NCBI GenBank assembly: GCA_016584305.1
Contig: JACEEZ010022590.1
Coordinates: 387,056 to 451,055, forward strand
DNA from: Chionoecetes opilio
Taxonomy: Eukaryota > Arthropoda > Malacostraca > Decapoda > Majidae
Direction of reading: 5' to 3'
Length of the DNA stretch: 64,000 nt
The translations under genes were made by a program, and so were the position numbers. Of this stretch, positions 31,531 to 43,193 are shown one piece after another (position 1 is the first letter of the stretch; every line of letters starts with the position of its first letter). A model generated the notes under the pieces. It did not search any database and was not told where the DNA came from. It saw nothing but the letters and a program-made list of their open reading frames with translations.

Positions 31531-32745
31531 TATTTTTCCTTCACTAACTCCTTCATGAAAATTTTATATAACTGAATCAGACCAAAACGGAAACACACGG
31601 GTACGTAAAAGGTGTTATAATGAGATACAGCACACACCTGTCTCTTCAAATCATAGTCATCTTCTTCAATAGTATTAATTATCTGCAGAGGGTTTAAGAT
31701 GTGTCACTAATATAGTCGCTGCACGTTTTAAGTTGGCAAAAATTGGTCCCCCTCACTCCCCCCTTCCAAACGCCCTTCCATCTTCCGAACGCCCTTCAGA
31801 TGATGCAACAATTCAAACTTGTAATTCAACCTCAACTTCTTTCGTACGTTTTCTTACTCGATGTTTTTTTCCAACTACACCTTTAACTTCACCTTCACCA
31901 AGCGCGTGTTGACTTTGATTGAATGACCTTGAATTGACCTTGACCTTGACCATGGGTTGTAAGGTCGCTGTCTCACCTGGGATATCATGTAATTACCTTA
32001 CCCTAACCCAGGTGAACGGCTTACAGAGACGGGACACACGCTTAACAGCCTGTAGACGTCTATCATTCCCCTGTAGAAATCTCCCATCTTAACCACGTAA
32101 CATTGTAGAGAGGCAACCACGCAGGCTTAATTGTTTATTATTTATTATTATTTATTCATTATTTGCAGGCTCTATTTACTGTGTACCCATCTCAAGGCAA
32201 AATACTATATATCAGAAGAAAAAAAAGTCAGTATGTTATTGTGTACCCATCCCCAACCACCCATCCATCTTGTAGCTTCCTTATTTGTTTATGTTATGTT
32301 ATCTCAAGGCAATAATTATAATGTATATCAGAAAACAATAAGTCAGTGTGTGGAAATGATTGCTGGTATCACTGCTCTTCATAATATTGTGTTTACCTGG
32401 TGTTTAAATATTTGGATTATTCTGCCACGAGTGATAGATACTTCAAATAGGTACTTGTGTCACTTATTAACTCCCTCAGTTTCTTATATTTATCAAAGGC
32501 ATCATTCTTACTTGTTCTTTACCCCTTGAGCCCCATAATGTAATTTCCATTGTAATTTGGCTACTTTTAGACGATTTCAAGGAATATAAGCAATATTATT
32601 TCCATATGACTTGTTTAGTATCCTTATCCACTTGCTAATTTGTTATATTAAGCTACTTTTCGTTATTTTATGGCTAACAACACGCGATTTTATATTGCAA
32701 AAGAAAGATCTAGTCGTAAAGGGGTTCATTTTGCTACGTGTTCAT
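31531..32745. other. AT-rich intergenic DNA
   Basis: A low-copy repeat (31797-31880, also at 5018-5095) and a direct repeat of 'gtgtacccatc' (32180 and 32240) are the only features noted. Confidence 0.5.
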
Positions 32746-34100
32746 TTTGCCCGTAAGTCTAACGTCAGTGGTGGATAAATTATTGGAATCTATTATTGCA
32801 AAAAACATTAGAGAGCACTTAGATAAACATAGTTTGATCTATGATTCACAACATGGATTCACCAAGGGTAGGTCATGTCTCACCAAATTATTGAGTTTTT
32901 ATAGGAAAGTTTATGAGACGGCAGATAATGATAAGGATTATGATATAATATATCTGGACTTTAGTAAGGCATTTGCCAAAGTACCACACGAGCGACTCTT
33001 AAATAAGGTTAAGGCTCATGGAATAGATGGGAAGGTTCTTCACTGGATCAGAGCTTGGCTAAATAATAGGCAACAAAGGGTTAAAATTAATGGTTCCAAA
33101 TCTGAATGGGGACTGGTGACAAGTGGAGTTCCACAAGGGTCTGTTTTGGGTCCATTACTATTTGTGATTTACATCAACGACTTGGATAGTGGGATTAGCA
33201 GTGATATCAGCAAGTTTGCTGATGATACTAAGGTAGGTAGGATTATTGGATCACAATCTGATGTAAACATATTGCAGGGAGACTTAGATAAACTTAACGA
33301 GTGGGCAGTCAGATGGCAGATGGAATTTGATATTGATAAGTGCAGCGTTATGAATGTTGGTAGAAAAACCCTGGTAATAGATGCACCATAAGCAATGTAT
33401 CGCTGAAAAGATCAGAGAGTGAAAAAGATCTAGGACTGAGGGTGAGCTCAGACCTCCGACCTAGGAAACAATGTATTGAGACCAGAAATAGAGCTAATAG
33501 AGTATTAGGATTCATTACCAGAAGTGTTAAAAGTAGAAGTGCGGAAGTTATTATAAAGCTTTATCTGGCTGGCTCTAGTCAGGCTTCACCTAGACTATGC
33601 GGTTCAGTTTTGGTCTCCATATTACAGGATGGATATAGCCTTGTTATAAACAGTGCAAAGAAGGATGACCAAAATGATACAAGGGATGCGTAACTTTAGT
33701 TATGAGAAGAGATTGAAGTTATTAAAATTACACTCACTCGAGAGACGCAGAGTAAGGGCGATTTGATAGAAGTTTTTAAGTGGATAAAGGGATTTAATAA
33801 AGGAGAGGTAGGAAAAGTTCTTACGGCTTTTAACCAGGTTAGAACAAGAAGTAACGGATTCAAGCTGGAAAAGCGTAGATTTAGAAAGGAAATAGGGAAA
33901 AACTGGTTCACAAATAGGGTGGTGAATGAATGGAATGGTCTCAGTAGACAGGTAGTTAGTGCTGAGTCATTAGGGAGCCTTAAAGAGGGGCTAGATAGGT
34001 TCATGGATGGGGATGAAAGGTGGATGTAGGTAGTGTTAGGTGATAGGAACTACCACGTGTAGGCCTCGCAGCCTCTTGTAGCTTCCTTATTTTCTTATGT
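32746..34100 (+). mobile_element. CR1/L2-like LINE, 5'-truncated, broken reverse transcriptase
   Basis: From SLTSVVDKLLESII (about 32757) a non-LTR reverse transcriptase runs to about 33390 with QHGF, IYLDFSKAF, GVPQGSVLGPLLF (about 33127-33165) and the catalytic FADD (about 33217-33228). It then shifts frame at about 33390 and again near 33690. Its C-terminal part, ending in GLDRFMDGDERWM, stops at 34029. The 3' end has TTATTTTCTTATGTTCTT-type repeats (34085-34120). Shorter 3' fragments of the same family are at 46790-46970 and 52829-52915. Endonuclease and ORF1 are missing. Confidence 0.85.
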
Positions 34101-34528
34101 TCTTCTAATGTTCTTATGTGTTATTGCTGGAAAGAGTTGGATCCGAAGCTTTTGGAGGGAGATCTGTAAGAGACAATCCGGGGTAGAGGTGGCCAAGGGG
34201 GTCCCACAAGGCTCGGTGCTGGGGTAAGTTGATGCTTCCTGTCGAGAGTTGCTTGGTATGGAAAAGGAGCCTGCATGGGGACTCGCGCCTGGTGACCCCC
34301 GGGAGTGGCGTCGTAGAGTGGGCGAGGCGACGCGCCCCCCGGTGTATGCCCCCAGAGATTGATTGATTAGAACGTCATAGCGACAGCCTCGGTTAAATCT
34401 TCTCTTGCGGCTACTCGTTCACAAACAATCTGAACGTCTGCTTGTGTAGTGCGCATGCCTCTCGCTCCCTTGCCTCGCTCACTCGCTTGCTCCTTGCCGC
34501 TGTAGACTTGTAGAGAGAAAATTTAACA

Positions 34529-35501
34529 ATGGAAAATGATCAAAACTATGATTCTATCTCGGACGTTGCAAATGAAAGCGAGAAGAGCGCTGAGGATGTT
34601 AAGGCGAGTGAAGAAAGAGAGGAAAATGGGAGAAATTATACAGAACAGCTAAAAGGAGCGACAGATGGAGAGGAGGAAGATCGAATGAAGGAAGAGATCA
34701 AAGTTGCAGATGCAAGTGAAGTGGAGGAGAGAAACGAAGAGAAAAGCAAAGCAGTGCACCCTATACCTAATGAAGAGTTAGCAATTAAGAACATCCCATC
34801 TGAGTCAACATCATCACATCCCAACCCACCGTCGAGACAGAGGAAGAAAAACAGACCAAACAGCGAAACAGGAGACAAAGAAACACACGAGAAAGCATAC
34901 GACGGAAGAAAAGTAAGCGAAGAGAACAAAGAAGACAAAGAAGTAACAGATGAACCAGAGAAGAAGACAAGGCGAAGGAAATCAAATGCTCCTTTACAAA
35001 ACGAGATAGACGGAACGAAAAGCAAGTCAGAGAAAACAAAAGACACCAAAGAAGACAATAACACAGAACACATTATAAGAAACAGAGACAACAATATTTA
35101 CCCAAAGATTGAAGATGAAGGAAAACTGACCACGGACAACAATATGAAGGAGACAGACTTAGAGCAGGACAAAGAAGACAAAAAAGACACAGAAAACAGC
35201 ATCAAAAACAGAGACAAAAAGTTACCAAAGAGCGAAGATGAAGGCAAACAAACAGTGGACAACAATATGAAGGAAAAAGACTTAGAGAATGAGGATGACG
35301 TGAGTTCCAAAGTGGGCTTGAAGAAGGAACTGGGTCTTGTCAACAGTGTGGGGATAATCGTAGGTAATATCATAGGCACGGGTATCTTTGTGTCGCCCCG
35401 AGCCGTGTTGCAGTACTCTGGCTCTGTTGGAATGTCCTTAATAGTGTGGGTTCTCTCCGGCGTCATGTGCATCGTCGGCGCCTTCTGCTACGCGGAGTTA
35501 G
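34529..35501 (+). CDS. SLC7-type amino-acid transporter, exon 1, copy B (intact)
   Basis: ATG at 34529 opens 324 codons plus one base to donor G|GTGAGC (GT 35502-35503). Residues 1-262 are a highly charged Lys/Glu/Asp/Asn-rich, probably disordered extension. It includes two imperfect repeats of about 33-35 residues (183-217 and 225-257, each with N-R-D, EDEGK, DNNMKE-DLE). Family members usually have only a short N-terminus (tens of residues). Residues about 268-292 are TM1 with the substrate-site motif GTGIF (283-287). About 297-324 is TM2, ending CYAEL. The 5' flank (34370-34528) is shared with copy A. The product would be a plasma-membrane amino-acid exchanger light chain, but exon 2 of this copy is destroyed. 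Confidence 0.85.
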
Positions 35502-35706
35502 GTGAGCCCCTTAAGTATCTCTTACCTATACGTGACCGTTGGTGGTGAACAAAAACATTGCTACTTTTTTGACATGTGATTTGAAATTTAATTGTTAGGA
35601 GTAGGTTATTTATTTTATTTTTTTAATGTTTTTTTTAATTCATTTATATATTTATATATGTACTTATTTATTTATATATTTGTTTAATTCTTTCTTTATT
35701 TATTTC

Positions 35707-36148
<442 letters not shown>

Positions 36149-36638
36149 GGTATTAATTATAACGTCATCCAACACATGTGATAGATAATAACCAGCTACA
36201 AATATTTTAATGCACAAAATCCCTGTAATTAATATAAACTTACGTCAAGTTTAATACCTTATCCTTTAATACCTTATTAATACCATCCTTTACAAATACA
36301 AGTTTAATACCTTAATATACCATCCTCTGAGTTTTAGGATATTAATAACTTTTAACACGAACAAATCAACTAGATGGGCGAGTTTTGTATTTATAAAGGT
36401 ATGCTTGATAGTAATGCAATATTCTTAGTTGGTACATTCAAACATTGATATCAGAATATATAAGAGATAATGTGTTTGTCGTAAACACACACACACACAC
36501 ACACACCACATGCAATACACGCAACTAAATAATCGCCGCCACAGGTACGATGATCCCGTGGCGGCAACTACACTTACCTGTATGAGGCTCCATACTCCGT
36601 ATGGGTCCTTTCCGGCCTTTATTTACCTGTTTTATATG

Positions 36639-37673
36639 CCCCACACTTCACAGCACTTTGGGACTGAGAGTGCTGTGAAGTGTGGGGCAGGTGTATCCAG
36701 CTTCTTTCCTGTGAAGACAGGAGTGAGGCAAGGGTGCGTCCTTGCCCCATCATTTTTCAACGCTTGTATGGACTGGGTATTGGACAAGGTTGTAGATCAA
36801 AGTGATTGTGGAGCATCCGTCGGCAACACCAAGATCACTGATCTTGTTTTTGCCGATGATGCAGTAAGCTTTGCTGAGTCGCTGGAGGTCCTGGTGATGG
36901 CTCTCGAGGCGCTGCACGAGGAGGCAAAGCCTTTGGGACTTGAGGTCTCCTGGCTCAAGACCAAGGTCCAGGTATTTGGAGACTTACTAGATGAAGCAGT
37001 ACAGTCTGGTCATGCGTGTGGCGAGGACATTGAGATCTTGGAAAGTTTTACATACCTTGGTAGCGCAGTCCATAATGACGGCGGGTCACGTCAAGAAGTC
37101 TTACGGCGGATTGGCATAGCCCACGGTGTTATGGACTCGCTCAGCGGGAGTATTTGGCGTTGTCGGTACCTGTGCAGGAGGATAAAGATCCGGATCTTCA
37201 AGTCGCTTGTGATCCCTGTCTTACTCTATGGTTGTGAGACATGGACACTAAATAGTGACTTGAAGAGAAGAATCAATGCCTTTGGTAATAAGTGTCTTCG
37301 CAGAATCATGGGGTATCGCTGGGATGATTACGTGTCAAATCAGCGATTGCACCGTGAGACTGAATCGAGGCCTATTACCTGCATAGTCCGTCAGCGCCAA
37401 CTTCGGCTATATGGGCATGTGGCACGCTACCCTGAAACCGATCCTTCCCATCGGGTTGTATTTGTAAGAGACAATCCGGCGTGGAGGAGGCCAAGGGGGC
37501 GCCCACAAGGCTCGTGGCTGGGGCAAGTTGATGTTTCTTGTCGAGAGCTGCTTGGTATGGGAAAGGAGCCTGCATGGGAACTCGCGCGTGGTGACCCCCG
37601 GGAGTGGCGTCGTAGGGTGGGCGAGGCGACGCGCCCCCCGGCGTATGCCCGCAATGATTGATTGATTGATTGA
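36639..37673 (+). mobile_element. RTE-like LINE, 5'-truncated, inserted in SLC7 exon 2
   Basis: A 1,035-bp insert with 8-bp target duplication TTTATATG and a (TGAT)n tail. The 5' end is a foldback: 36639-36657 is the exact inverted copy of 36669-36687. Related 3' fragments are at 5736-6003 and 34163-34370. The clade is judged from the style of the protein only. Confidence 0.85.
36658..37661 (+). CDS. Non-LTR reverse transcriptase, C-terminal two thirds (open)
   Basis: An uninterrupted frame of about 334 codons to TGA at 37659-37661. It carries GVRQGCVLAP (about 36721-36750), LVFADDAV with the catalytic Asp pair (about 36844-36867), a thumb region with YLGSAV, LLYGCETWTL (about 37222-37251), and a C-terminal tail with GHVARYPET and RPRGRP. 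The N-terminal endonuclease and RT fingers are lost by 5' truncation, so it cannot act alone. Its open state suggests a recent insertion. Confidence 0.8.
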
Positions 37674-38734
37674 TTTATATGGTGACGATCAGCATCCCGA
37701 GCGGCAGGGCAGTAGCGGCTCTCACCTTTGCTAATTATGTGCTACAGCCTTTCTTCCCTGACGGCCAACCCCCCCCCGATTATGCTCTGCGCCTCATCGG
37801 AATAGCACTGATTGGTGAGTAACTTCTTTTCTGTTTTTATACGTCACAGAGGACTGGCCAAAGGCAAAAAAGGTAACAAAAAGCCCGCTAGTTGCAATCC
37901 CTATAAAGAAGACAGTAAGAAAATAAAGAAAGGTGGGTTGTAACTGTTAAAAGGAACTGTTGTCTTTCTATCTGTCTGTCTCGGTATCAAGTATAATGTA
38001 TGTAGTAGACAGTACCACTTATAATACTACAAGGTAAAAAAATGCAGCAAATAGTTTAGCTTTGATATATGGCAATAGGGATAGATAGTAATAAGGATAG
38101 CGTTGATTGGTGAGTGGCTACTGTCTGTCTATCTGCCTGTCTGAGTAGCATGTTTAATGTAGTAGACAGCACCAATTTGAATCGTGTAAGGAAAAAAAAT
38201 GCAGCAATTGGTGTAGTACTAATCTTTCAATCCCCCCGCCCCCGTTCCCAGGCCCTCTGTCATCTTGGGGTGGCTTCGGCCCCAGGGATTGGGGCCTGAC
38301 GCCATGGGGACGACCTGGTCGCTCTCTTGGCTTCGGGCCTCTGTCCTCGGTCTGACGAATTTTGCCTGGCCTTTCCTGTCATCCTCCTTTTTCCCCTCCT
38401 TCCCTCTATCTCTCCTCTTGTGCCTCCTCCAATCTCCCTTTCCCCCTAAGATGTGAGAGCCGTGCTGATGGGATATGATGGCTTCGGGTCAGTCATGAAC
38501 GGCCTCAGGGTGCCACGGGCGCGGTATACCCTTTGCACCTTTGCTCTTTCCCTTCATGGGGGTCTTGAGGGGATGACTGTTTATTTCCCCCTCTTTACTC
38601 CAGGCTCACCATGGCCAATGATGATAATTAAACTTTTATAGGGGCTTTAGGGCCACCCCTCTACCAAATTACCCTACTGATCCCCCTGGTTTGCCGACCC
38701 CTGCTCCTCTTTTGACTACAGCCCGGATACTGAT

Positions 38735-40731
38735 TTGCCCGTACCCGAAACTCGACCCTCAGAGTCACTTAGTGCTCCTGAGCCCCCTAGCCAGATCAAG
38801 AATCCATTATCAGCACCAGGCTACACTCCAGCCCAAAAACCCTCTACCTCTTCCATACCTTCTCCATCCTTGCCGCCCTGCTTTACCCCTCCAGATCCTT
38901 CCCCTACCCTTCCTTCTCCCAAACCTTCTTTGTCCTCCTCCTCATCCTGTGTAGCTACTCTTGCACCCTACAACCCTTCTCCCGCCGGGAGAACTACAGT
39001 CCGCACGGTCTCCTCTTCCTCACGCCCACGCCCATCTACTTCTCTCCTTCACCCCTCCTTCGACACTCCTTTTGGTCCTGCAAAGCGGGACTGTTTCTCC
39101 ATCGTCCCTAGCACCGCCCCTTACTCTGCTAACGCCCTACGTTTCACGGTATGCCTCCAACGGCAAGTTGGCAAGGTTGCTTTCCGTACCCGCCCCGACC
39201 GGTCCCGCCTGGGAACTGTTGACACCGAGGCCCAAGCTCATGCACTGCTCAACCTTAAAGACCTTGACGGCAACCCATTCGACATCATGCCCGACATTGC
39301 TCTCAACACCTGTACTGGAACAGTTTCCATCCCCCCGCGTTCTTGCCCAGTCGATGACACCGAATGGTCTGAGTGCGCAGATGTCCTTCTCGACCTTTTG
39401 ACAGAGGTTTATGATGCGGTTGCAGTTTACTGCTACACCATCCCACCCCGGGGCCACCGTAGGTCCCCTACCAACATTGCCAAAGTCACTTTCAAAAAGC
39501 AAGATCTCCCTGATAGCATTTATGTTGCCGGGGTCCACTGCTCTGTTAAACCTTACCGCCCTACTCCACGCCAGTGCCAGTCCTGCTGGCATTTTGGCCA
39601 CCCTGCCCAAGCACTGCCGATCCTCTGCCCGCTGCCCATTTTGTGCTCAATCTGGCCATGCTCGTTCCACGTGTCCTGCAACATTTCCCACCTGTGCGAA
39701 CTGTGGTGGTTCCCACAACGTCTTCTACTGGGGTTGCCCTGTCTACCACTTCGAATCGGAAGTGGCATCCATCAGATTTAAGAAGGGCTTCACTTTATGG
39801 GAAGCCCGCCAGGAAGCTCGCCGCCTCGGCTTTTCGCCTACCCCCGTCTCCCAGCTTATTTAAAATCCCACTTTTCCAGATCCTCCTACTACAACCTCTC
39901 CTACTCTCTCTTTCCCTGTTCCTCCTCCTCCCACTCCTCGTCCTTCATTTGCTCCTCCTGTTGCCCCCTTTCTCTCCATAAGTAACCCCTTTGCCGTCCT
40001 CAGTCCAGATACTCCGACCTCTACCCCTTCCTCGATCCCCACACCCCTTCCTCAACGCTCCCCTCCTCGGCCTACTCTTACCAGACGACCTAAACGTTCT
40101 TCCCCTTCCTCCCCCCCCGAAACCTTCCACTATCTCTCCCTTCTCAGTTTCTCACACCCCACTTTCTACGTCTCCTCCTACTAAGAAACCCTGTGCCTCC
40201 CAGGTCTCCCCTCCTGACTTTCCTGTTGAAACCATGGCTATGATCGAGGATTACCTCGCTCAGCCTCAAGACATGACCCCTCTGCCCTCTTCACAAACCG
40301 CCTCATCATCCCCACTTTCATTATCAACCCTCAAAGTCTCAGCTGAGATACATCCTCTTCCATCCCATCTTCCACCTACCCCTCTTCCTCCTTCTGCCTC
40401 CAAACTTTCCCCTTGTTCCCCCTCTTCCCCGCCTTCTCCATCATTCTCCCCACTGCACCCTTCACCCCTTATCTCTGATCACTCTAAGTCCTCTCCCCCA
40501 TCTTCTACTTCCCCTGCCCGCCCTACTGTTATGTCTGTTCTTAATTTACCCCTCCTTCCTGGCTGTACACTCGCCTCCCTTTTGTCTCAACAACCCCCAT
40601 CCCTATCCCCTCGCCCCCCTGACCCTACTGACTGTACTTCACCTACTACACTTGATCCCCCACCTGATATCGCTGATCCTGCTAACCCCTCTACTCAGGA
40701 CGCTACCATTTCGACTATCATCACCCGCTAA
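38735..40731 (+). pseudogene. LINE ORF1 (gag-like, zinc-knuckle protein), frameshifted
   Basis: The first frame (to about 39600) is Pro/Ser-rich, then has an RNA-binding-like region. A shift at about 39600 moves into a frame with CCHC-type knuckles (C-P-F-C-x4-H-x4-C and C-A-N-C-x3-H-x5-C, about 39630-39735) followed by CPVY and a Lys/Arg-rich helix, as in I/Jockey ORF1 proteins. A stop at about 39861 ends it. A third frame (39991-40731) is Pro/Ser/Thr-rich and probably the degraded tail. The role would be RNA binding in the LINE particle. Confidence 0.7.
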
Positions 40732-40735
40732 CCTC

Positions 40736-40885
40736 TACACTCTGTCTGTTCTTCATTGGAACATTCACGACTTCCGATCCCACGGACAAGACCTTTGTCT
40801 CCTTATTTCTTGCTATAACCCTCAAGTTATCTGCCTCGCAGAAACTTGCCTTACTCACCCCCCTGTCCCCATTCCCAATTTATGA
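40736..40885 (+). pseudogene. LINE ORF2 start, AP-endonuclease remnant
   Basis: About 50 codons read LYTLSVLHWNI and ICLAETCLTH, the first two motifs of the APE-type endonuclease (WN-I; E-T). A stop follows, and a few degenerate codons later the sequence jumps to the LINE 3' UTR. Confidence 0.7.
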
Positions 40886-41118
40886 TTTCCCCAACAAATA
40901 CACGTCCTTCCTCTGATCTAACCCTACTGCTATAACGTTCCATTCCTTTCCTCTTCCCTCACCGTTTCACCCTTTCTCTATAACCCCTTCCCTTCATTAT
41001 GCTTTGCCATAGTGTCATATGACCTCCGATGTCTGGCACATTTTCCCATTTTAGCATTAAATCAATCAATTAATATTTCAATCTGCTCCTCGTCGGGATA
41101 GCCAATATTGGTGCGTAC

Positions 41119-41472
41119 CTTTTTTTTTTTTTTACATCTTGGCCAATAGCGCCTGTGGGCAGTAACCTTCTGGGGTGGGATGGTAGGCCCTGGAGCTTCA
41201 CTTGAGGGCTATGATGTTTGGCCCTCGCCCGTGGTGGCGCAGGCAAAATGTTTATTGTGACTCCTGCATGTGATTAGAGGCTCATGCCGCCACCCTGTGT
41301 TCTCCGATGCAGATGCAATCGAAGGTAGAGTTAATGGGCAGCATGTGGGTGTTCTTAGGCCACTCGGCGGTGCAGAAAGATTTTCAGTGGATTTTGGTTC
41401 TCATCGAGGATTGAACTCTGGTCAGCGAAAACGCCACTCGGAGACGCTAACCACTCTGCTACTGCCTCCCCC
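41119..41472 (-). mobile_element. tRNA-derived SINE (family B), SLC7 copy B intron 2
   Basis: The same insertion as 9604-9949 of copy A, in the same position and orientation, with a poly(A) tail (T-run at 41119-41133). Confidence 0.85.
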
Positions 41473-41819
41473 AACTGTTGTCTGTACATCTATCTACAAC
41501 GTGTCTAGAACACGTTATTGAATCAGAGAAACTTATAAGAACCATGAAAATAAATATTTTAGCAATTTTTTTAACTTGCAGACCAAGAGAGTGCGAGAAG
41601 CAAAACAAATAATCAGTTTTAAATTTATGCAATTGGATCCATAAATCGAATGATAATTTCAGAATAGGTTTTTTGGGAGCCGTGACACAAGTTGATGAAA
41701 ATACTATGATAGATGTTGTGATTTGAGAAAGATTTGGAAGTCATGAGTGACGAAGGTTGGTTATGATAAATGATCTACCTCTATCTCTCTTTCTCTCTCT
41801 CTCTGTTATCTCCCATCAG

Positions 41820-42045
41820 TTATCCTCACGTACGTCAACTGCAAGAAAGTGCGATGGGCCACCAGAGTGCAGGACCTGTTGGCATTGACAAAGGTGTTTG
41901 CCCTCATTGTGATCATCGTCGTGGGACTGTGTCACCTGCTTCGAGGCACCACACAGAATTCCGAGGATCCAATGGAAGGCACCACCACCCACCCTGCCTT
42001 GCTTGCCACTACTTTCTACCACACTATTTATGCTTACGATGGATG
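41820..42045 (+). CDS. SLC7-type amino-acid transporter, exon 3, copy B (intact)
   Basis: 226 bp from acceptor CATCAG (AG 41818-41819) to donor TG|GTGAGA (GT 42046-42047). After the split Gly codon it reads ILTYVNCKKVRWATRVQDL, TM5 (ALTKVFALIVIIVVGL), a loop with NSEDPMEG, then FYHTIYAYDGW ending within the Trp codon. The order matches LAT-type transporters up to TM6. Confidence 0.85.
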
Positions 42046-42137
42046 GTGAGAAAGGTTGAAGAAAATTGAAAAGGTTGAAAATGTTGTGAAAAGGTTGGAG
42101 AGAAAGTGTTTGTTTGAGAGATTTATGGTTAGTTGGA

Positions 42138-42312
42138 TTGGGCACGTCAGGGTGGCAAGGTTGGTAGAGACGTGAGCTTGCAATGTGCAGCGTCCCTGTG
42201 CATTCGGTCTGGTGCTGGTGGTGTGTGCTGACGTGGCGGCGCTTTGTATAGTCAATAACCTTGTAGTTGGTACTTGCAAAGTGTCTAGATAGGATGAAAA
42301 TCTTATCTTAGT
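42138..42312 (+). mobile_element. tRNA-derived SINE (family C) in SLC7 copy B intron 3
   Basis: It matches 7444-7612 (cgtgctgacgtggcggcgc, gtacttgcaaagtgtctag, GATGAAAATCTTATCTTAG tail) but sits in a different intron, so it is an independent insertion. Its tRNA-like 5' part is short. Confidence 0.6.
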
Positions 42313-42516
42313 TGGATTTGGGGAAAAGTATTTTTTTTTTTTTAAGTTATTAACTACACATATGGCTTAAAAAGTGGATGAGTTAAGGCAGTAAGGCAGT
42401 AATTCGTATAGAAAGTGTGTATGAGTGGGTTGTTGGATTAGTAAATGTTGGTGATTAGAAGTGTGTACAGAGGTTATGTGTAAAAAGAGATTAAATGCGT
42501 GTTATTTATTGCTTAT

Positions 42517-42551
42517 AGGGGTGTGTGTGTATGTGTGTGTGTGTGTGTGTG

Positions 42552-42602
<51 letters not shown>

Positions 42603-42643
42603 TGTGTGTGTGTGCGTGTGTGTGTGTGCGCGTGTGCGTGCGC
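42517..42643 (+). repeat. (TG)n microsatellite upstream of SLC7 exon 4, copy B
   Basis: Mostly pure TG with a few CG steps, ending 60 bp before exon 4. Confidence 0.95.
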
Positions 42644-42702
42644 GCGACCTAAATTAACTGTATACATATTCCTTTCTATCATTCTTTTTTTTCTTTCTAC
42701 AG

Positions 42703-42747
42703 GGACAGCCTTAACGACGTCATGGAAGAGCTCAAGGATCCAATCAG
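42703..42747 (+). CDS. SLC7-type amino-acid transporter, exon 4, copy B (45-nt micro-exon, intact)
   Basis: Acceptor TTTCTACAG and donor AG|GTAGGC (GT 42748-42749) bound 45 nt. Completing the Trp codon from exon 3 it reads W-D-S-L-N-D-V-M-E-E-L-K-D-P-I-R, the family's highly conserved GW--LN--TEEL--P-R block after TM6. It is flanked by (TG)n at 42517-42643 and (CA)n at 42761-42817. No exon 5 is found downstream before unrelated repeats begin. Confidence 0.85.
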
Positions 42748-42760
42748 GTAGGCTATAACA

Positions 42761-42817
<57 letters not shown>
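42761..42817 (+). repeat. (CA)n microsatellite downstream of SLC7 exon 4, copy B
   Basis: A pure CA run complementary to the (TG)n at 42517-42643. Confidence 0.95.
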
Positions 42818-42820
<3 letters not shown>

Positions 42821-43193
42821 GATAGATGCTTTAGTGACCACAGTAGTTACAAGGGAACTCAATAAAATAGCTACGAAATCAATGAAACTCAATAAAACTC
42901 AATAGAACTCAATAAAAAAAAAAAATTACCAACTATTTCAGATTAATTAATAAAGAAAGTATCTAAGACATTTACTTAGGAACCTACTTTACTTAGCACA
43001 CATATTGAGTTGACACCTATCAAAAAATCCAAACTCCACCTCTAACCTAATCTAATTTAACCTAACTTAACAGTTTATGGCTGAAATAACGGTAGATTTT
43101 CGGTAGTACATGTAACACCATTATTATTCAATTGCGCCATGGGAAATGGGGTTCAAAATATTCATAATGAATAATTCTACACGAAGATGTTTG

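Larger units (their letters stand above)
36545..37814 (+). pseudogene. SLC7-type amino-acid transporter, exon 2, copy B, split by a LINE
   Basis: The acceptor (AG 36543-36544) and donor (G|GTGAGTAAC, GT 37815-37816) are kept. Relative to 8080-8301, five bases are missing after ATGATCCCG and extra bases follow GAGGC, so the frame is lost before the LINE. The exon is then cut by a LINE at 36639-37673, flanked by TTTATATG on both sides (36631-36638 and 37674-37681). The remaining right half still reads VAALTFANYVLQ and FFPDGQPPPD in one frame. Confidence 0.85.
38233..41071 (+). mobile_element. Jockey/I-like LINE, internally deleted, in SLC7 copy B intron 2
   Basis: 2,839 bp flanked by near-identical 12-mers AATCTTTCAATC (38221-38232) and AATATTTCAATC (41072-41083). 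Copy A has the empty site at about 9560. It begins with a C-rich 5' UTR, has a zinc-knuckle ORF1, only the first 50 codons of an endonuclease ORF2, then a 3' end with GTCTGGCACATTTT and ATTAAATCAATCAAT. The reverse transcriptase is deleted. Confidence 0.8.
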
